Below are positions 44,349-54,011 of a stretch of 64,000 nucleotides of DNA, piece after piece (within the stretch, counting starts at the first letter, position 1; each line of letters starts with the position of its first letter). Below the pieces are notes generated by a model, which was not told where the DNA came from, did no database searches, and saw nothing but the letters and a program-made list of their open reading frames with translations. The position numbers and the translations under genes were made by a program. This DNA is from JALORV01 sp963754065 (lineage in GTDB: Bacteria > Pseudomonadota > Gammaproteobacteria > Burkholderiales > Burkholderiaceae_F): contig CAVWFH010000038.1 of assembly GCA_963754065.1 (NCBI GenBank), forward strand, positions 56,797-120,796. The letters run 5' to 3'.

Positions 44349-46622
44349 ATGTCAGACAACCTGCGCGACGCCGCGCTCGAGTATCACCGGGTGCCGACGC
44401 ACGGCAAGATCTCGGTCGTTCCGACGAAGGCGATGGTCACGCAGCGTGACCTCGCGCTCGCCTATTCGCCGGGCGTGGCAGAGGCCTGCAACGAGATCGT
44501 GCGCGACCCGCGCGAGGCGCACACGCTGACCGCCCGCGGCAACCTGGTCGCGGTCGTGACCAACGGCACGGCAGTGCTGGGCCTGGGCAACATCGGTCCG
44601 CTGGCCGGCAAGCCGGTGATGGAAGGCAAGGGGTGCCTGTTCAAGAAGTTCGCCGGCATCGATGTCTTCGACATCGAACTTGACGAACACGACCCCGACA
44701 AGCTCGTCGACATCATCGCCGCTCTGGAGCCTACCTTCGGCGGCATCAACCTCGAGGACATCAAGGCGCCGGAATGCTTCTACATCGAGCGCAAGCTGCG
44801 CGAGAGGATGAAGATTCCGGTGTTCCACGACGACCAGCACGGCACTGCAATCGTCGCCGCGGCGGCGGTGCTCAATGGCCTGCGCTGCGTCGGCAAGGAC
44901 ATCGCACAGGCGAAACTGGTCTGCTCGGGCGCAGGCGCCGCCGCAATTGCCTGCCTCGACCTGCTGGTGAGCCTCGGATTGCGCAAGGAGAACATCCTTG
45001 TCACCGACAGCAAGGGCGTCCTCCATGCGGACCGCAAGGAAGGGATGGATGCGAGCAAGGCGCAGTACGCGCGCAAGACCGCCGCGCGGACGCTGGCCGA
45101 CGCAATGCCCGGCGCCGACATCTTCCTCGGGCTGTCGGGACCCGGCGTGCTCAAGCCCGAGATGGTCAAGGCCATGGGTCCGCAGCCGATCATCCTCGCA
45201 ATGGCCAACCCGACGCCGGAGATCATGCCGGAGGAAGCGAAGGCGGTCAGGCCAGACGCGATCATCGGCACCGGCCGCTCGGACTATCCGAACCAGGTCA
45301 ATAACGTCCTGTGTTTCCCGTTCATCTTTCGCGGCGCGCTCGATGTCGGCGCGACTACGATCAACGAGGCGATGAAGCTCGCGACCGTGCGGGCACTGGC
45401 CGACCTCACGCATGCCGAGATTCCCGACGAAGTGGCCAGCGCCTACGGCGCCGAGGGGCTGCGTTTCGGCCCCGAATACCTGATTCCAAAACCGTTCGAC
45501 CCACGCCTGATCGACCGTATCGCCCCGGCCGTGGCACAGGCCGCGATGGATAGCGGCGTCGCGATGCGCCCGATGGCGGACGTCGAGGCCTATCGCGCGC
45601 AGCTCAGACGATTCGTCTACCAGTCGGGCAGCACGATGGAGCCCGTTTTCTCCGCAGCGAAGAAGGCTCCGCGTCGGCTCATCTACGCCGAAGGCGAGGA
45701 AGAGCGCGTCCTGCGCGCGGTGCAGGTCGTCGTCGATGAAGGCCTGGCAAAGCCCGTCCTGATCGGGCGGCCCGACGTGATCGAAACGCGCATCGAGCGC
45801 TACGGTCTGCGTCTGAAGCTCGGCCGGGATGCCGAATGCGTCAATGTGCTCGATGATCCGCGCTATCGCGACACCTGGTCGGAGTATTACCAGCTTGCCA
45901 AGCGCAAGGGCGTAACGCGCTCGCTGGCGCAGGCCGAAATACGCACGCGCACCACGCTGATCGGCGCGATGCTGGTCCGCAAGGGGGACGCCGATGGAAT
46001 GCTGTGCGGGACTGTCGGCGCCTACGCCGACCACCTGCGCTACGTGCGCAATGTGATCGGTCTGCGCACGGGGGCACACGCATTCGCGGCGATGCAACTG
46101 CTGATCCTGCCGAACCGACAATTGTTCATCTGCGACACGCACGTGAACCCCGACCCGACGGCCGAGCAGATCGCCGAGATGACGATGCTCGCGGCCGAAG
46201 CGGCGAGCCGTTTCGGCATCATGCCCCGCGTCGCGCTGGTGTCGCACTCCAATTTCGGCAGCTCCGACCTGCCGTCGGCAGTGAAGATGCGCATGGCGCT
46301 GGACCTGATCCGCGCGCGCAACCCCGGCTTCCCGGTCGATGGCGAGATGCAGGCCGATACGGCGCTCTCGCACGTGGTGCTGGAAGGATCGATGCCGGAT
46401 TCCCCGCTGGGGGGCGAGGCGAACCTCCTGATCATGCCGAACGTCGACGCGGCCAACATTACCTACAACGCATTGCGCGTGACGGCAGGCGGCGGCATCA
46501 CGATCGGTGCGATCCTGCTAGGCGCCGCGAAGCCGGTGCACATCCTGACGCCGGCGTCGACCGTTCGACGCATCGTTAACATGTCGGCCGTGGCGGTGGT
46601 CGACGCCCTTGCACGCGGGTGA
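44349..46622 (+). CDS. maeB: NADP-dependent malic enzyme with phosphotransacetylase-like domain
   Basis: MaeB converts malate to pyruvate and CO2 with NADPH production. The catalytic half (residues 1-430) has YSPGVAEACNEI, VFHDDQHGTAIV and the cofactor loop CSGAGAAAIACLDLL. The other half (about 435-757) is a phosphotransacetylase-like domain, used in regulation by acetyl-CoA rather than catalysis. The start MSDNLRDAALEYHRVP follows GAGGAG. At 757 residues it has the length expected for this hybrid type. Confidence 0.95.
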   Translation: MSDNLRDAALEYHRVPTHGKISVVPTKAMVTQRDLALAYSPGVAEACNEIVRDPREAHTLTARGNLVAVVTNGTAVLGLGNIGPLAGKPVMEGKGCLFKKFAGIDVFDIELDEHDPDKLVDIIAALEPTFGGINLEDIKAPECFYIERKLRERMKIPVFHDDQHGTAIVAAAAVLNGLRCVGKDIAQAKLVCSGAGAAAIACLDLLVSLGLRKENILVTDSKGVLHADRKEGMDASKAQYARKTAARTLADAMPGADIFLGLSGPGVLKPEMVKAMGPQPIILAMANPTPEIMPEEAKAVRPDAIIGTGRSDYPNQVNNVLCFPFIFRGALDVGATTINEAMKLATVRALADLTHAEIPDEVASAYGAEGLRFGPEYLIPKPFDPRLIDRIAPAVAQAAMDSGVAMRPMADVEAYRAQLRRFVYQSGSTMEPVFSAAKKAPRRLIYAEGEEERVLRAVQVVVDEGLAKPVLIGRPDVIETRIERYGLRLKLGRDAECVNVLDDPRYRDTWSEYYQLAKRKGVTRSLAQAEIRTRTTLIGAMLVRKGDADGMLCGTVGAYADHLRYVRNVIGLRTGAHAFAAMQLLILPNRQLFICDTHVNPDPTAEQIAEMTMLAAEAASRFGIMPRVALVSHSNFGSSDLPSAVKMRMALDLIRARNPGFPVDGEMQADTALSHVVLEGSMPDSPLGGEANLLIMPNVDAANITYNALRVTAGGGITIGAILLGAAKPVHILTPASTVRRIVNMSAVAVVDALARG

Positions 46623-46678
46623 CCGAACCCGGCTGTAACGCATCCAGTGCATCGAAAGCCAACGAAAACGGATCCGGC

Positions 46679-47434
46679 ATGCCATTCGACTTCCTGAACA
46701 AGTGCGTTGTCGTCACGGGCGGCAGTCGTGGCATTGGTCGCGCGATCGCGCTCGGTTTCGCGGCGGCGGGTGCGAGCGTCTCCATCTGCGCACGTCGGCC
46801 CGATGTGCTGGAAAGCACACGCACTGAGATCGCCGGCAAAGGCCACCGGACGCACGCCGCGGTGTGCGACCTGGCCGACGGTCACGCGGTGCAACGCTAC
46901 GTGGCCGAGGCTGGCGCGGCGCTCGGCGGCATCGATGTGCTGGTCAACAATGCGTCGGGCTTCGGCATGGGCGATGACGAAGCCGGCTGGGCCGCCGGGC
47001 TTTCGATCGACATCATGGCCGTGGTGCGCGCATCGCATGCGGCGCTTCCGATGCTGGAGGCTGCTACCGGCAGTTCGATCATCAACATCTCGTCGATCTC
47101 GGGCTTCCGGGCCTCCACGCGAGCGCCGGCCTACGGCGCGGTCAAGGTGGCGCTGATGCATTACACGGCCAGCCAGGCCGCCACGCTGGCGCGCAAGGGC
47201 GTACGCGTCAACTGCATCGCCCCGGGCTCGATCGAATTCCCCGGCGGCCACTGGGAAGAACGCCGGCTCGCAAAGGACCCGCTCTACAGCCAGGTGCTCG
47301 CGAAGATTCCGTTCGGACGGATGGGCACGCCCGACGAGGTGGCCGAAGTTGCGCTGTTCCTGGCGTCAGCCCACGCGCGCTGGATCACCGGGCAGACGCT
47401 TGCTGTGGACGGCGGCCAGTTGCTCGGCGCCTGA
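46679..47434 (+). CDS. Short-chain dehydrogenase/reductase
   Basis: A 251-residue classical SDR. The cofactor motif is TGGSRGIG (residues 13-20), the structural motif LVNNASG is at 88-94, and the catalytic Ser-Tyr-Lys set includes Tyr152 and Lys156 in YGAVK. RFxxR-like arginines in ICARRP suggest NADP(H). The end SAHARWITGQTLAVDGG is typical. Substrate unknown; FabG-like oxoacyl or alcohol substrates are possible. It begins 57 bases after maeB and may be cotranscribed. A GTG overlapping the maeB stop is an alternative start. Confidence 0.87.
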   Translation: MPFDFLNKCVVVTGGSRGIGRAIALGFAAAGASVSICARRPDVLESTRTEIAGKGHRTHAAVCDLADGHAVQRYVAEAGAALGGIDVLVNNASGFGMGDDEAGWAAGLSIDIMAVVRASHAALPMLEAATGSSIINISSISGFRASTRAPAYGAVKVALMHYTASQAATLARKGVRVNCIAPGSIEFPGGHWEERRLAKDPLYSQVLAKIPFGRMGTPDEVAEVALFLASAHARWITGQTLAVDGGQLLGA

Positions 47435-47527
47435 CACCGGACCGGGCATCGAACAGCAGTCCCTCGAAACAGCGTCGGGCACGATTCAACGACCGTTTTG
47501 ATTGCGTCGGACCCTGGCCGCCGAGTC

Positions 47528-48682
47528 ATGCCGAGCGAAAGACGCGATCGCCACGTGAAAGCTGCCGACACCTACGACGTCGTGATCGCCGGCCTCGGCG
47601 CGATGGGCAGCGCCACCGCCGCGGAACTGGCACGACGCGGTGTCAGCGTTCTTGGGCTCGACCGTTATGCCCCGCCCCACTCGATGGGCTCGTCGCACGG
47701 CGAGACCCGAATCATCCGCGAGGCGTACTTCGAACATCCGCTGTACGTGCCGATGGTCCAGCGCGCCTACGAGTTCTGGCGTGCACTCGAGAAGTCATCC
47801 GGTACCCGGTTGCTGCTTGAAACCGCTGGCCTGATGATCGGCCGGCCCGACAGCGTGCTCATCGAAGGAGCACTTCGCAGCGCCGAGTTGCACCGGCTGC
47901 CGCACTCGATACTCACGGCCACGGATGTTCGAGCGCGTTTTCCGGCACTGCACCCGGAGCAGGACATGGTCGCCGTGCTGGAGCCACGCGCCGGCGTCCT
48001 GTTTCCGGAGGTCTGTATCAGTGCATGCCTCGGTGAGGCGCTCCGCCACGGCGCCGCGGTGCGTTTCGACGAGCCGGTAGTCCGCTGGGAATCCGACCGC
48101 GACCTCGTTCGTGTCTTCACGGGCCTCGGTGAATATCGCGCGCGTCAGCTCATCGTGTCGGCAGGTGCTTGGGTGGGCTCCTTGTTGCCGGGACTCGAAC
48201 TGCCGTTCTGGATCGAACGCCAGGTACTGCACTGGTTCGAGCCCGCGAACGAGGTCGCCGCCTTCAGTCCGGGCCGATGCCCCATACACCTCTGGCAGTT
48301 CGACGACGGGCGATTCTTCTACGGCTTCCCGGATCTGGGCACCGGCGTGAAAGCGGCATTCCATCACGCCGGAGAAGCGACGACAGCCGACGGCCTTTGC
48401 CGCGATGTCTCAACCGCCGAGATCGACGCGGTGCGCGCCGCATTGCGGCGCTTCGTGCCAGCCGCCGACGGCCCGCCGCTGACATCCGTCGTTTGCCTGT
48501 ACACGAACACGCCCGACGAACACTTTCTGATCGATCGTCATCCCGGCGAACCGCGCGTCCTGGTGGCCAGCCCATGTTCGGGACACGGCTTCAAGTTCGC
48601 GCCCGTCGTCGCAGAAATTCTGGCTGATCTCGTGCAGGACAAGGCACCGCGTTTCGACCTCGCCTTGTTTCGCTGGCGCTGA
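47528..48682 (+). CDS. solA: Sarcosine-oxidase-type flavoenzyme (N-methyl amino acid oxidase)
   Basis: A 384-residue member of the monomeric sarcosine oxidase / N-methyltryptophan oxidase family. The FAD-binding loop is GLGAMG at residues 22-27, the conserved SSHGETRIIREAYFEHP follows, and Cys323 in VVCLYTNTPDEHF matches the cysteine that carries covalent FAD. The end GHGFKFAP is typical. It would oxidise the N-methyl group of an amino acid, releasing formaldehyde and peroxide. The named substrate is a guess. Start at 47528 or a GTG ten codons later. Confidence 0.85.
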   Translation: MPSERRDRHVKAADTYDVVIAGLGAMGSATAAELARRGVSVLGLDRYAPPHSMGSSHGETRIIREAYFEHPLYVPMVQRAYEFWRALEKSSGTRLLLETAGLMIGRPDSVLIEGALRSAELHRLPHSILTATDVRARFPALHPEQDMVAVLEPRAGVLFPEVCISACLGEALRHGAAVRFDEPVVRWESDRDLVRVFTGLGEYRARQLIVSAGAWVGSLLPGLELPFWIERQVLHWFEPANEVAAFSPGRCPIHLWQFDDGRFFYGFPDLGTGVKAAFHHAGEATTADGLCRDVSTAEIDAVRAALRRFVPAADGPPLTSVVCLYTNTPDEHFLIDRHPGEPRVLVASPCSGHGFKFAPVVAEILADLVQDKAPRFDLALFRWR

Positions 48683-48862
48683 AGACGCCACGCAGGCCTG
48701 AGGCAGTCTGGGGGAAGCAGTTGCAGCAGCCAGTCTGCCCGGTACTGCACGGAGACTTCTCGCTTCGGCGAATAACTGGCTATCCTGACCACTTCGAACT
48801 CTCAGTCGATCAGTCCGAAAGCAGGACACTGGAGATTTCGAACCAATGCAAGGAGGCGAACC

Positions 48863-49210
48863 ATGAGGACATTCAAACGACTGGTCTGCTGCGCACTGCT
48901 GGCGGCTCTACCGCTGCAGCACGCTCTTGCGCAGCGCGTTGGCGAAGGTGACGGTGCAGGTCGGCGGATGCAAGGCGGCGGCATCAACTATGCGCCGCAA
49001 CCGGATGTCTACTCGGTTGTTTCCGTCGACTCTTATGCCCGCACGGTTCGTATGCGCGCAGCCGACGGGCGGACAGGCGATGTCTACGTTGCAGAGGGCG
49101 TCTACGATTTGTCGACGCTGAAGGAAGGCGACAAGATCCGGGTGGACTTCGTTGTGCCCGACGCGATGAACAGCAAACTGAGTGCGGCGTCCGTGTGGGC
49201 GGTGAAGTGA
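48863..49210 (+). CDS. Small exported protein
   Basis: A 115-residue protein with a signal peptide (about residues 1-23, ending HALAQ), a Gly-rich stretch and a small beta domain: VYSVVSVDSYARTVRMRAADGRTGDVYVAEG and LKEGDKIRVDFV. The last part resembles the OB-like pattern of CusF-type or DUF1344-like periplasmic proteins (GD-V-V), but the metal-binding residues are not seen. AAGGAGG lies eight bases upstream. It is alone between two oppositely directed genes; function unknown. Confidence 0.75.
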   Translation: MRTFKRLVCCALLAALPLQHALAQRVGEGDGAGRRMQGGGINYAPQPDVYSVVSVDSYARTVRMRAADGRTGDVYVAEGVYDLSTLKEGDKIRVDFVVPDAMNSKLSAASVWAVK

Positions 49211-49270
49211 CCGAGGGGTTGTCGGCGTCCGCGAATCCGGAAACGGCCTGCGGCCGCGTGACCTTTCGCG

Positions 49271-50206
49271 TCAGTGGGTGGCCGCGGGCGCGCCGCGCAA
49301 TCGCCTGACGCCGCTGACCAGCGCGAGCACCAACGCGCCGGCAATCACGCCGACAACCGCGTCGATCAGAAGCGGCCCGAGCGAGCGCATCAGCGCGCCG
49401 AAACCGGCGAGCAGGTGCTCGATTGCATCGTGCAGCGGTGGGATGCCGTGCGTGAGGATGCCGCCGCCCACCAGAAACATGGCCACCGTGCCCGCCACCG
49501 AAAGGCCTTTCATCAGCCACGGAGCGCCGCGGAGGATGCCGCGCCCGAACGCGCGCCTGAACCGCGCCCACGCGTTGTCACCCGTAGCGCGCGTTAAAAG
49601 CAACCCGCCGTCGTCGAGCTTGACGATGCCGGCCACCAGTCCGTACACACCCACGGTCATCAGCAGAGCAATACCGACCAGCACTGTTAACTGCGTGCCG
49701 AACGCTGCCCCAGCGACCGTTCCCAACGTGATCACGATGATTTCCGCGGAAAGAATGAAGTCCGTACGGATCGCACCCTTGATCTTGTCTTTCTCCAGCG
49801 CTACCAGGTCGACAGCAGGGTCGAGCAGCGCCTTTGCCAGTTCGGCGGACCGCGCGGCCTTGTCGTCGCTGGTCTGCAGGAACTTGTGGGCAAGCTTCTC
49901 GAAGCCCTCGTAGCAAAGGAACAGCCCGCCGACGACCAGCAACGGCACGATGGCCCACGGGGCAATCGCGCTGATGGCCAGCGCCGCCGGGACCAGGATC
50001 GCCTTGTTGACCAACGAACCCTTGGCCACGGCCCAGACGACCGGCAGTTCCCGGTCCGCTCGAACACCCGACACCTGCTCGGCATTCAGTGCAAGGTCGT
50101 CGCCCAACACGCCGGCGGTCTTCGTGGTCGCGACCTTGGTCAGCGTGGCGACATCGTCGAGCACGCTGGCGATGTCGTCGAGCAGGGCGAGCAGGCTGGT
50201 AGCCAT
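49271..50206 (-). CDS. DUF808 (YedI-like) membrane protein
   Basis: A 311-residue inner-membrane protein of the DUF808 family. It begins LLALLDDIASVLDDVATLTKVATTKTAGVLGDDLALNAEQV-like sequence in two blocks, a hallmark of the family, followed by five or six hydrophobic segments (AILVPAALAISAIAPWAIVPLLVV and others) and a Gly/Pro-containing IFDTVVGVIAGALV-like last helix. The function is unknown. It is transcribed away from the small exported protein before it. Confidence 0.9.
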   Translation of the reverse strand: MATSLLALLDDIASVLDDVATLTKVATTKTAGVLGDDLALNAEQVSGVRADRELPVVWAVAKGSLVNKAILVPAALAISAIAPWAIVPLLVVGGLFLCYEGFEKLAHKFLQTSDDKAARSAELAKALLDPAVDLVALEKDKIKGAIRTDFILSAEIIVITLGTVAGAAFGTQLTVLVGIALLMTVGVYGLVAGIVKLDDGGLLLTRATGDNAWARFRRAFGRGILRGAPWLMKGLSVAGTVAMFLVGGGILTHGIPPLHDAIEHLLAGFGALMRSLGPLLIDAVVGVIAGALVLALVSGVRRLRGAPAATH

Positions 50207-50323
50207 GGGCGAGTTGTCCGGTTGGGCTCAGGAGTCCGCTCGACACGACGGCGGCAATGGCGGCCAGGCGGCGAGACTTGTGGCAGGCCGAACGATAGCG
50301 GCCTGCCGGCCCGCCATGGAATC

Positions 50324-50354
50324 AAAAGAAAAAGCCCGGCCGAAGCCGGGCTTT
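50324..50354 (-). terminator. Intrinsic terminator with UUCG tetraloop
   Basis: A perfect 10-base stem pairs AAAGCCCGGC (50331-50340) with GCCGGGCTTT (50345-50354). Read on the minus strand the loop is TTCG closed by C-G, the very stable tetraloop, and the stem is followed by TTTTTCTTTT down to 50324. It lies 79 bases after the stop of the 58-residue exported peptide gene and would end that short transcript. Confidence 0.85.
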
Positions 50355-50432
50355 CTGTGGGTGTTGTTTCTCGCTTGCCCTGCGCGCGGGCTGCCGCGGG
50401 ACCGGGCGCGGCGCGCCTCGCGCGCTCGTCGC

Positions 50433-50609
50433 TCAGTTGATCCGCGGTGCCGTCACGGTCACGCGCTCGAGCGCGATGACCTGCATGCCGGCCTCGTCGC
50501 GCGGCTGCATGCCAGCCACGGTGCTGCCCAGCACGACGGCGCTGGTCAGGACGGCCACGACCAGGGCGGTGACCCGGGCGGAAACGGAAGCGGTGTAGTT
50601 GGCGTTCAT
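50433..50609 (-). CDS. 58-residue exported peptide with TonB-box-like tail
   Basis: The ATG at 50609 has AAGGA seven bases upstream. The protein has a polar start (MNANYTASVSAR), a hydrophobic segment (VTALVVAVLTSAVVLGSTVAG) and a tail ending IALERVTVTAPRIN. The end resembles the TonB-box pattern (VTV-A) of outer-membrane receptors and is seen on many small exported Burkholderiales proteins of unknown use. A dedicated strong terminator follows. I cannot name a function. Confidence 0.65.
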   Translation of the reverse strand: MNANYTASVSARVTALVVAVLTSAVVLGSTVAGMQPRDEAGMQVIALERVTVTAPRIN

Positions 50610-50918
50610 GGTGCGGTCCTTTCGTGAAGCAAGTGCGTTGTCGATGGGTGCACTGTAGGCATCACGAACGAGACTTTCGAGCGACTTGCGACCGGCTGCG
50701 CAATTCGCGGCGTGAACTGCAAAGCGGGTTTCGTCGCGCTCAGGCGCCCTTGTGCAGTTCATCCGGCCCAGGTGCAGTTCGTCGCCGCCAGCGGCAGTTC
50801 ACGCCGGATTCGGGCGCGTGAGAAGCGCTGAAGCGCGGCCGCCGGTCAATGACCGGGCGCAGCGACGGGCGAAGGGAATTCGAAAAGGAGGACGTCTGGC
50901 GTAATGCCAGCCGTAGGG

Positions 50919-51380
50919 TTAGCTGGCGCGGGCCGCGTCTTCCTCGGGCTCGGGCCAGTCGCGGATATAGGCCTTGAGCATGCGGTTCTCGAAACTCTGT
51001 TCCTCGAGCACAGCGCGGGCCACGTCGTATAAAGAAATCACACCGGCGAGTGTCCTGCCATCCAGCACCGGCAGATAGCGTGCGTGACGCTCGAGCATCA
51101 GGCGCCGCACTTCCATGACCTCGGTTTCGGGTGTGGTCGTCAGGGGTGCGTCGTCCATCACCTTGCGCACGCTGACGTCGCCAATGCTGCCGGCGTTGGC
51201 GTGGAGGCGATTGATGACCTCGCGAAAGGTCAGCATGCCGACCAGTTCGCCGTACTCCATGATGACGACCGAACCAATGTCCAGCTCAGCCATCAATGAG
51301 ATCGCACGCGCCAGAGGCGAGTCAGGAGTGACTGTGTAGAGCGCGCTCCCCTTGACGCGCAGGATGTCACTGACTTTCAT
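50919..51380 (-). CDS. Tandem CBS-domain protein
   Basis: A 153-residue protein made of two CBS domains: residues 1-60 (VSDILRVKGSALYTVTPDSPLARAI and LVGMLTFREVIN) and 68-130 (VRKVMDDAPLTTTPETEVMEV and LAGVISLYDVARAV), followed by an acidic tail. CBS pairs bind adenine nucleotides and sense energy state; stand-alone ones act on other proteins. The start at 51380 has GGAGG before it. No partner gene is adjacent. Confidence 0.9.
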   Translation of the reverse strand: MKVSDILRVKGSALYTVTPDSPLARAISLMAELDIGSVVIMEYGELVGMLTFREVINRLHANAGSIGDVSVRKVMDDAPLTTTPETEVMEVRRLMLERHARYLPVLDGRTLAGVISLYDVARAVLEEQSFENRMLKAYIRDWPEPEEDAARAS

Positions 51381-51652
51381 GGTCGCCTCCGGGTGCCGTT
51401 CCGTGGACATGCTTACGGATCATGCTAGACCGCCGCCCCCGGCCAAACAAGGGAAATTCCGAGGCGCCGCGGCCAGCCGGATCCCGCAGATCTGCCACCT
51501 GCTTTCGGGTCCAGTGGTGGCCCGGTCGCAGTCGAGCGACGCCGGGTATTCGCGATCCCGGTCTGGCAGTGCAGCAATACCGGACTCACTCCCCAATACC
51601 CCGGCCGGGATACAGAACGCCGATGTTGGCGGCAAGTGCCGGCGTAACAGCG

Positions 51653-52603
51653 TCAGCCCAATAACGTCTTGAACCGCTCGAGCTCGGCGACGACCGTCGC
51701 ACGCACGGCGCTTTCCCACACCGAGTGACCAGCATCGGGCACGATCGTGTAGCGCGCACCGGGCCACGCCTGCGCCAGTTCGTCGGCGCTCAGGATCGGG
51801 CACACCATGTCATAGCGGGAGTGCACGATCGACGCGGGGTGCCGCCGCAGCCGATCCATGTTCTTGAGCAGCTGGTCCGGCCCAAGGAAGCAGCGGTGGG
51901 CAAAGTAGTGGGCCTCGAGCCGCGCCAGCCCGAGCGCTTCGTTTGCAAAGTTGCGCACGAGTTCCGGATTCGGCAGCAGCGTCGAGCAGGAGCCTTCGTA
52001 CTCGCTCCAGGCCCGGGCGAAGTGCATGTGCACACGCGGATCCGGATCAAACAGGCGCGCCAGATACCCTCCCAGCAGATCGCCACGCTCCTCATCGGGG
52101 AGCATGCCGGCGAACTTCTGCCAGGCCTCGGGAAAGATCTGGCGCAGCCCATACAGGAACCACTCGATTTCGCTTTGCCGGCCGAGAAAGATGCCGCGCA
52201 GCAGGAAGCCGCTGCATCGCTCCGGATGGTCCTGCCCGTACGCGAGCCCGAGCGTGCTGCCCCAGGAGCCGCCGAACACCAGCCAGCGTGCGATGCCGAG
52301 GTATTCGCGCAGCACTTCGATGTCGAATATCAGCTGCTGCGTGGTGTTGGAGCGCACATCTCCCACCGGTGTCGACGCACCGGCACCGCGCTGGTCGAAC
52401 AGCACGACCCGGAAGTACTCCGGGTCGAAGAAGCGCCGGTGTTCCGCCGAGCAGCCGCCGCCGGGACCTCCATGCAGGAAGAGAACCGGCACGCCCTGCG
52501 GATTGCCGACGGCCTCCCAGTACATGGTGTGGATGTCATCGAGCGCCAGCAGGCCGCTGTCATACGGCTCGATGGGTGGGTAAAGCAGGGCGCGGGTATC
52601 CAT
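51653..52603 (-). CDS. pip: Prolyl aminopeptidase (proline iminopeptidase)
   Basis: An alpha/beta hydrolase of the S33 family that removes N-terminal proline from peptides. It has the family motif HGGPGGG at residues 44-50 (oxyanion), the nucleophile Ser113 in GGSWGSTLG, an Asp in SRYDMVCP and a His in PDAGHSVWES. At 316 residues it has the usual length. It is divergent from the metY gene, 110 bases apart. Confidence 0.94.
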   Translation of the reverse strand: MDTRALLYPPIEPYDSGLLALDDIHTMYWEAVGNPQGVPVLFLHGGPGGGCSAEHRRFFDPEYFRVVLFDQRGAGASTPVGDVRSNTTQQLIFDIEVLREYLGIARWLVFGGSWGSTLGLAYGQDHPERCSGFLLRGIFLGRQSEIEWFLYGLRQIFPEAWQKFAGMLPDEERGDLLGGYLARLFDPDPRVHMHFARAWSEYEGSCSTLLPNPELVRNFANEALGLARLEAHYFAHRCFLGPDQLLKNMDRLRRHPASIVHSRYDMVCPILSADELAQAWPGARYTIVPDAGHSVWESAVRATVVAELERFKTLLG

Positions 52604-52713
52604 GGACGCGCGGCAGTTTAACGGTGGAGCACGCGCGCCGGGACGCCTCCACCCACACTCTTGCCGGGGAACGCTGGCATCATCGTCGCTCCCCGCCCTT
52701 CACGTTGATCGCC

Positions 52714-54009
52714 ATGACCGTCCGCTACCCCGGCTTCGACACGCTTGCGCTGCACGCCGGCCAGCCACCGGACCCGACGACCGGCGCGCGCGCCGTGCCC
52801 ATATACGCCACGACCTCGTTCGTGTTCGAGGATTCCGACCACGCCGCGGCGCTGTTCAACATGGAGCGTGCGGGCCATGTGTACTCCCGCATCTCCAACC
52901 CGACGGTGGCCGTGTTCGAGGAGCGCATGGCTGCGCTCGAGAAGGGGGTGGGCGCGGTTGCGACCGCCAGCGGCCAGGCGGCGCTGCATCTGGCGATCGT
53001 CACACTGATGGGCGCGGGCGGGCACATCGTTGCCAGCCGTTCCCTCTACGGCGGCTCGCACAACCTGCTCGCCTATACGCTGGCGCGCTTCGGCATCGAG
53101 ACCACCTTCGTCGATCCGCGCGACCTCGACGCCTGGCGCGCTGCAGTCCGACCGAATACGCGGCTGCTGTTCGGGGAGACTCTCGGCAATCCCGGCCTCG
53201 ACGTGCTCGACATCCCGTCCGTGGGCACGATCGCGCACGAGCGAGGCCTGCCGCTGCTGGTCGACTCGACTTTCACCACACCCTGGCTGATGACGCCGTT
53301 CGATCACGGCGCGGATCTGGTCTATCACTCGGCCACCAAGTTCCTCGGCGGCCACGGCGTCGCGATCGGCGGCGTGCTGGTCGACGGCGGCACGTTCGAT
53401 TGGCTGGCGAGCGGAAAGTTTCCGACGATCACCGAGCCGTACGCGGGCTTTCACGGCATGAACTTCAGCGAGGAGAGCACGGTCGCCTCCTTCCTGCTGC
53501 GCGCGCGCCGCGAGGGCCTGCGCGACTTCGGCGCCTGCATGAGCGCGCACACCGCATTCCTGCTGCTGCAGGGAGTCGAAACGCTGCCGCTGCGCATGCA
53601 ACGGCACGTCGACAACGCGCGTACCGTCGTCGAATTCCTCGCCGCACATCCGGCCATTGAAAGCGTTGCCTATCCCGATCTTGCGTCGCATCCGGATCAC
53701 GCGTTGGCGCAACGACTGCTGCCGCGCGGATGTGGTGCGGTGTTCAGCTTCAACCTGAAAGGCTCGCGCGCGGCGGGTCGCGCGTTCGTCGAAGCGCTGC
53801 GCGTCTTCTCGCACCTGGCGAATGTGGGCGATGCCAAGTCGCTGGTGATCCATCCGGCATCGACCACGCACTTCCGCGTGCCCGACGACGAACTGGCCTC
53901 GGCAGGCATCACGCAGGGCACGATCCGTCTGTCGGTCGGCCTCGAAGACCCGGCCGACCTGCTCGAGGACCTCGCCCAGGCCCTGAAACGTGCCCAGAAG
54001 GTGGGCTGA
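52714..54009 (+). CDS. metY: O-acetylhomoserine sulfhydrylase
   Basis: A 431-residue pyridoxal-phosphate enzyme of the Cys/Met metabolism family that makes homocysteine from O-acetylhomoserine and sulfide. The Schiff-base lysine is Lys209 in HSATKFLGGHG. FDTLALHAGQPPDPTTGARAVPIY-type start and the long form (over 420 residues) favour MetY over the shorter MetZ/MetB. The end gives IRLSVGLEDPADLLEDL. No riboswitch or clear ribosome site is seen before the ATG. It is followed after two bases by an alpha/beta hydrolase gene. Confidence 0.9.
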   Translation: MTVRYPGFDTLALHAGQPPDPTTGARAVPIYATTSFVFEDSDHAAALFNMERAGHVYSRISNPTVAVFEERMAALEKGVGAVATASGQAALHLAIVTLMGAGGHIVASRSLYGGSHNLLAYTLARFGIETTFVDPRDLDAWRAAVRPNTRLLFGETLGNPGLDVLDIPSVGTIAHERGLPLLVDSTFTTPWLMTPFDHGADLVYHSATKFLGGHGVAIGGVLVDGGTFDWLASGKFPTITEPYAGFHGMNFSEESTVASFLLRARREGLRDFGACMSAHTAFLLLQGVETLPLRMQRHVDNARTVVEFLAAHPAIESVAYPDLASHPDHALAQRLLPRGCGAVFSFNLKGSRAAGRAFVEALRVFSHLANVGDAKSLVIHPASTTHFRVPDDELASAGITQGTIRLSVGLEDPADLLEDLAQALKRAQKVG

Positions 54010-54011
54010 TC

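Noticed and set aside
44352..46373. Open frame of 673 codons on the minus strand opposite maeB.
   Set aside because: It mirrors the highly conserved maeB codons in a GC-rich genome and has no protein-like features.
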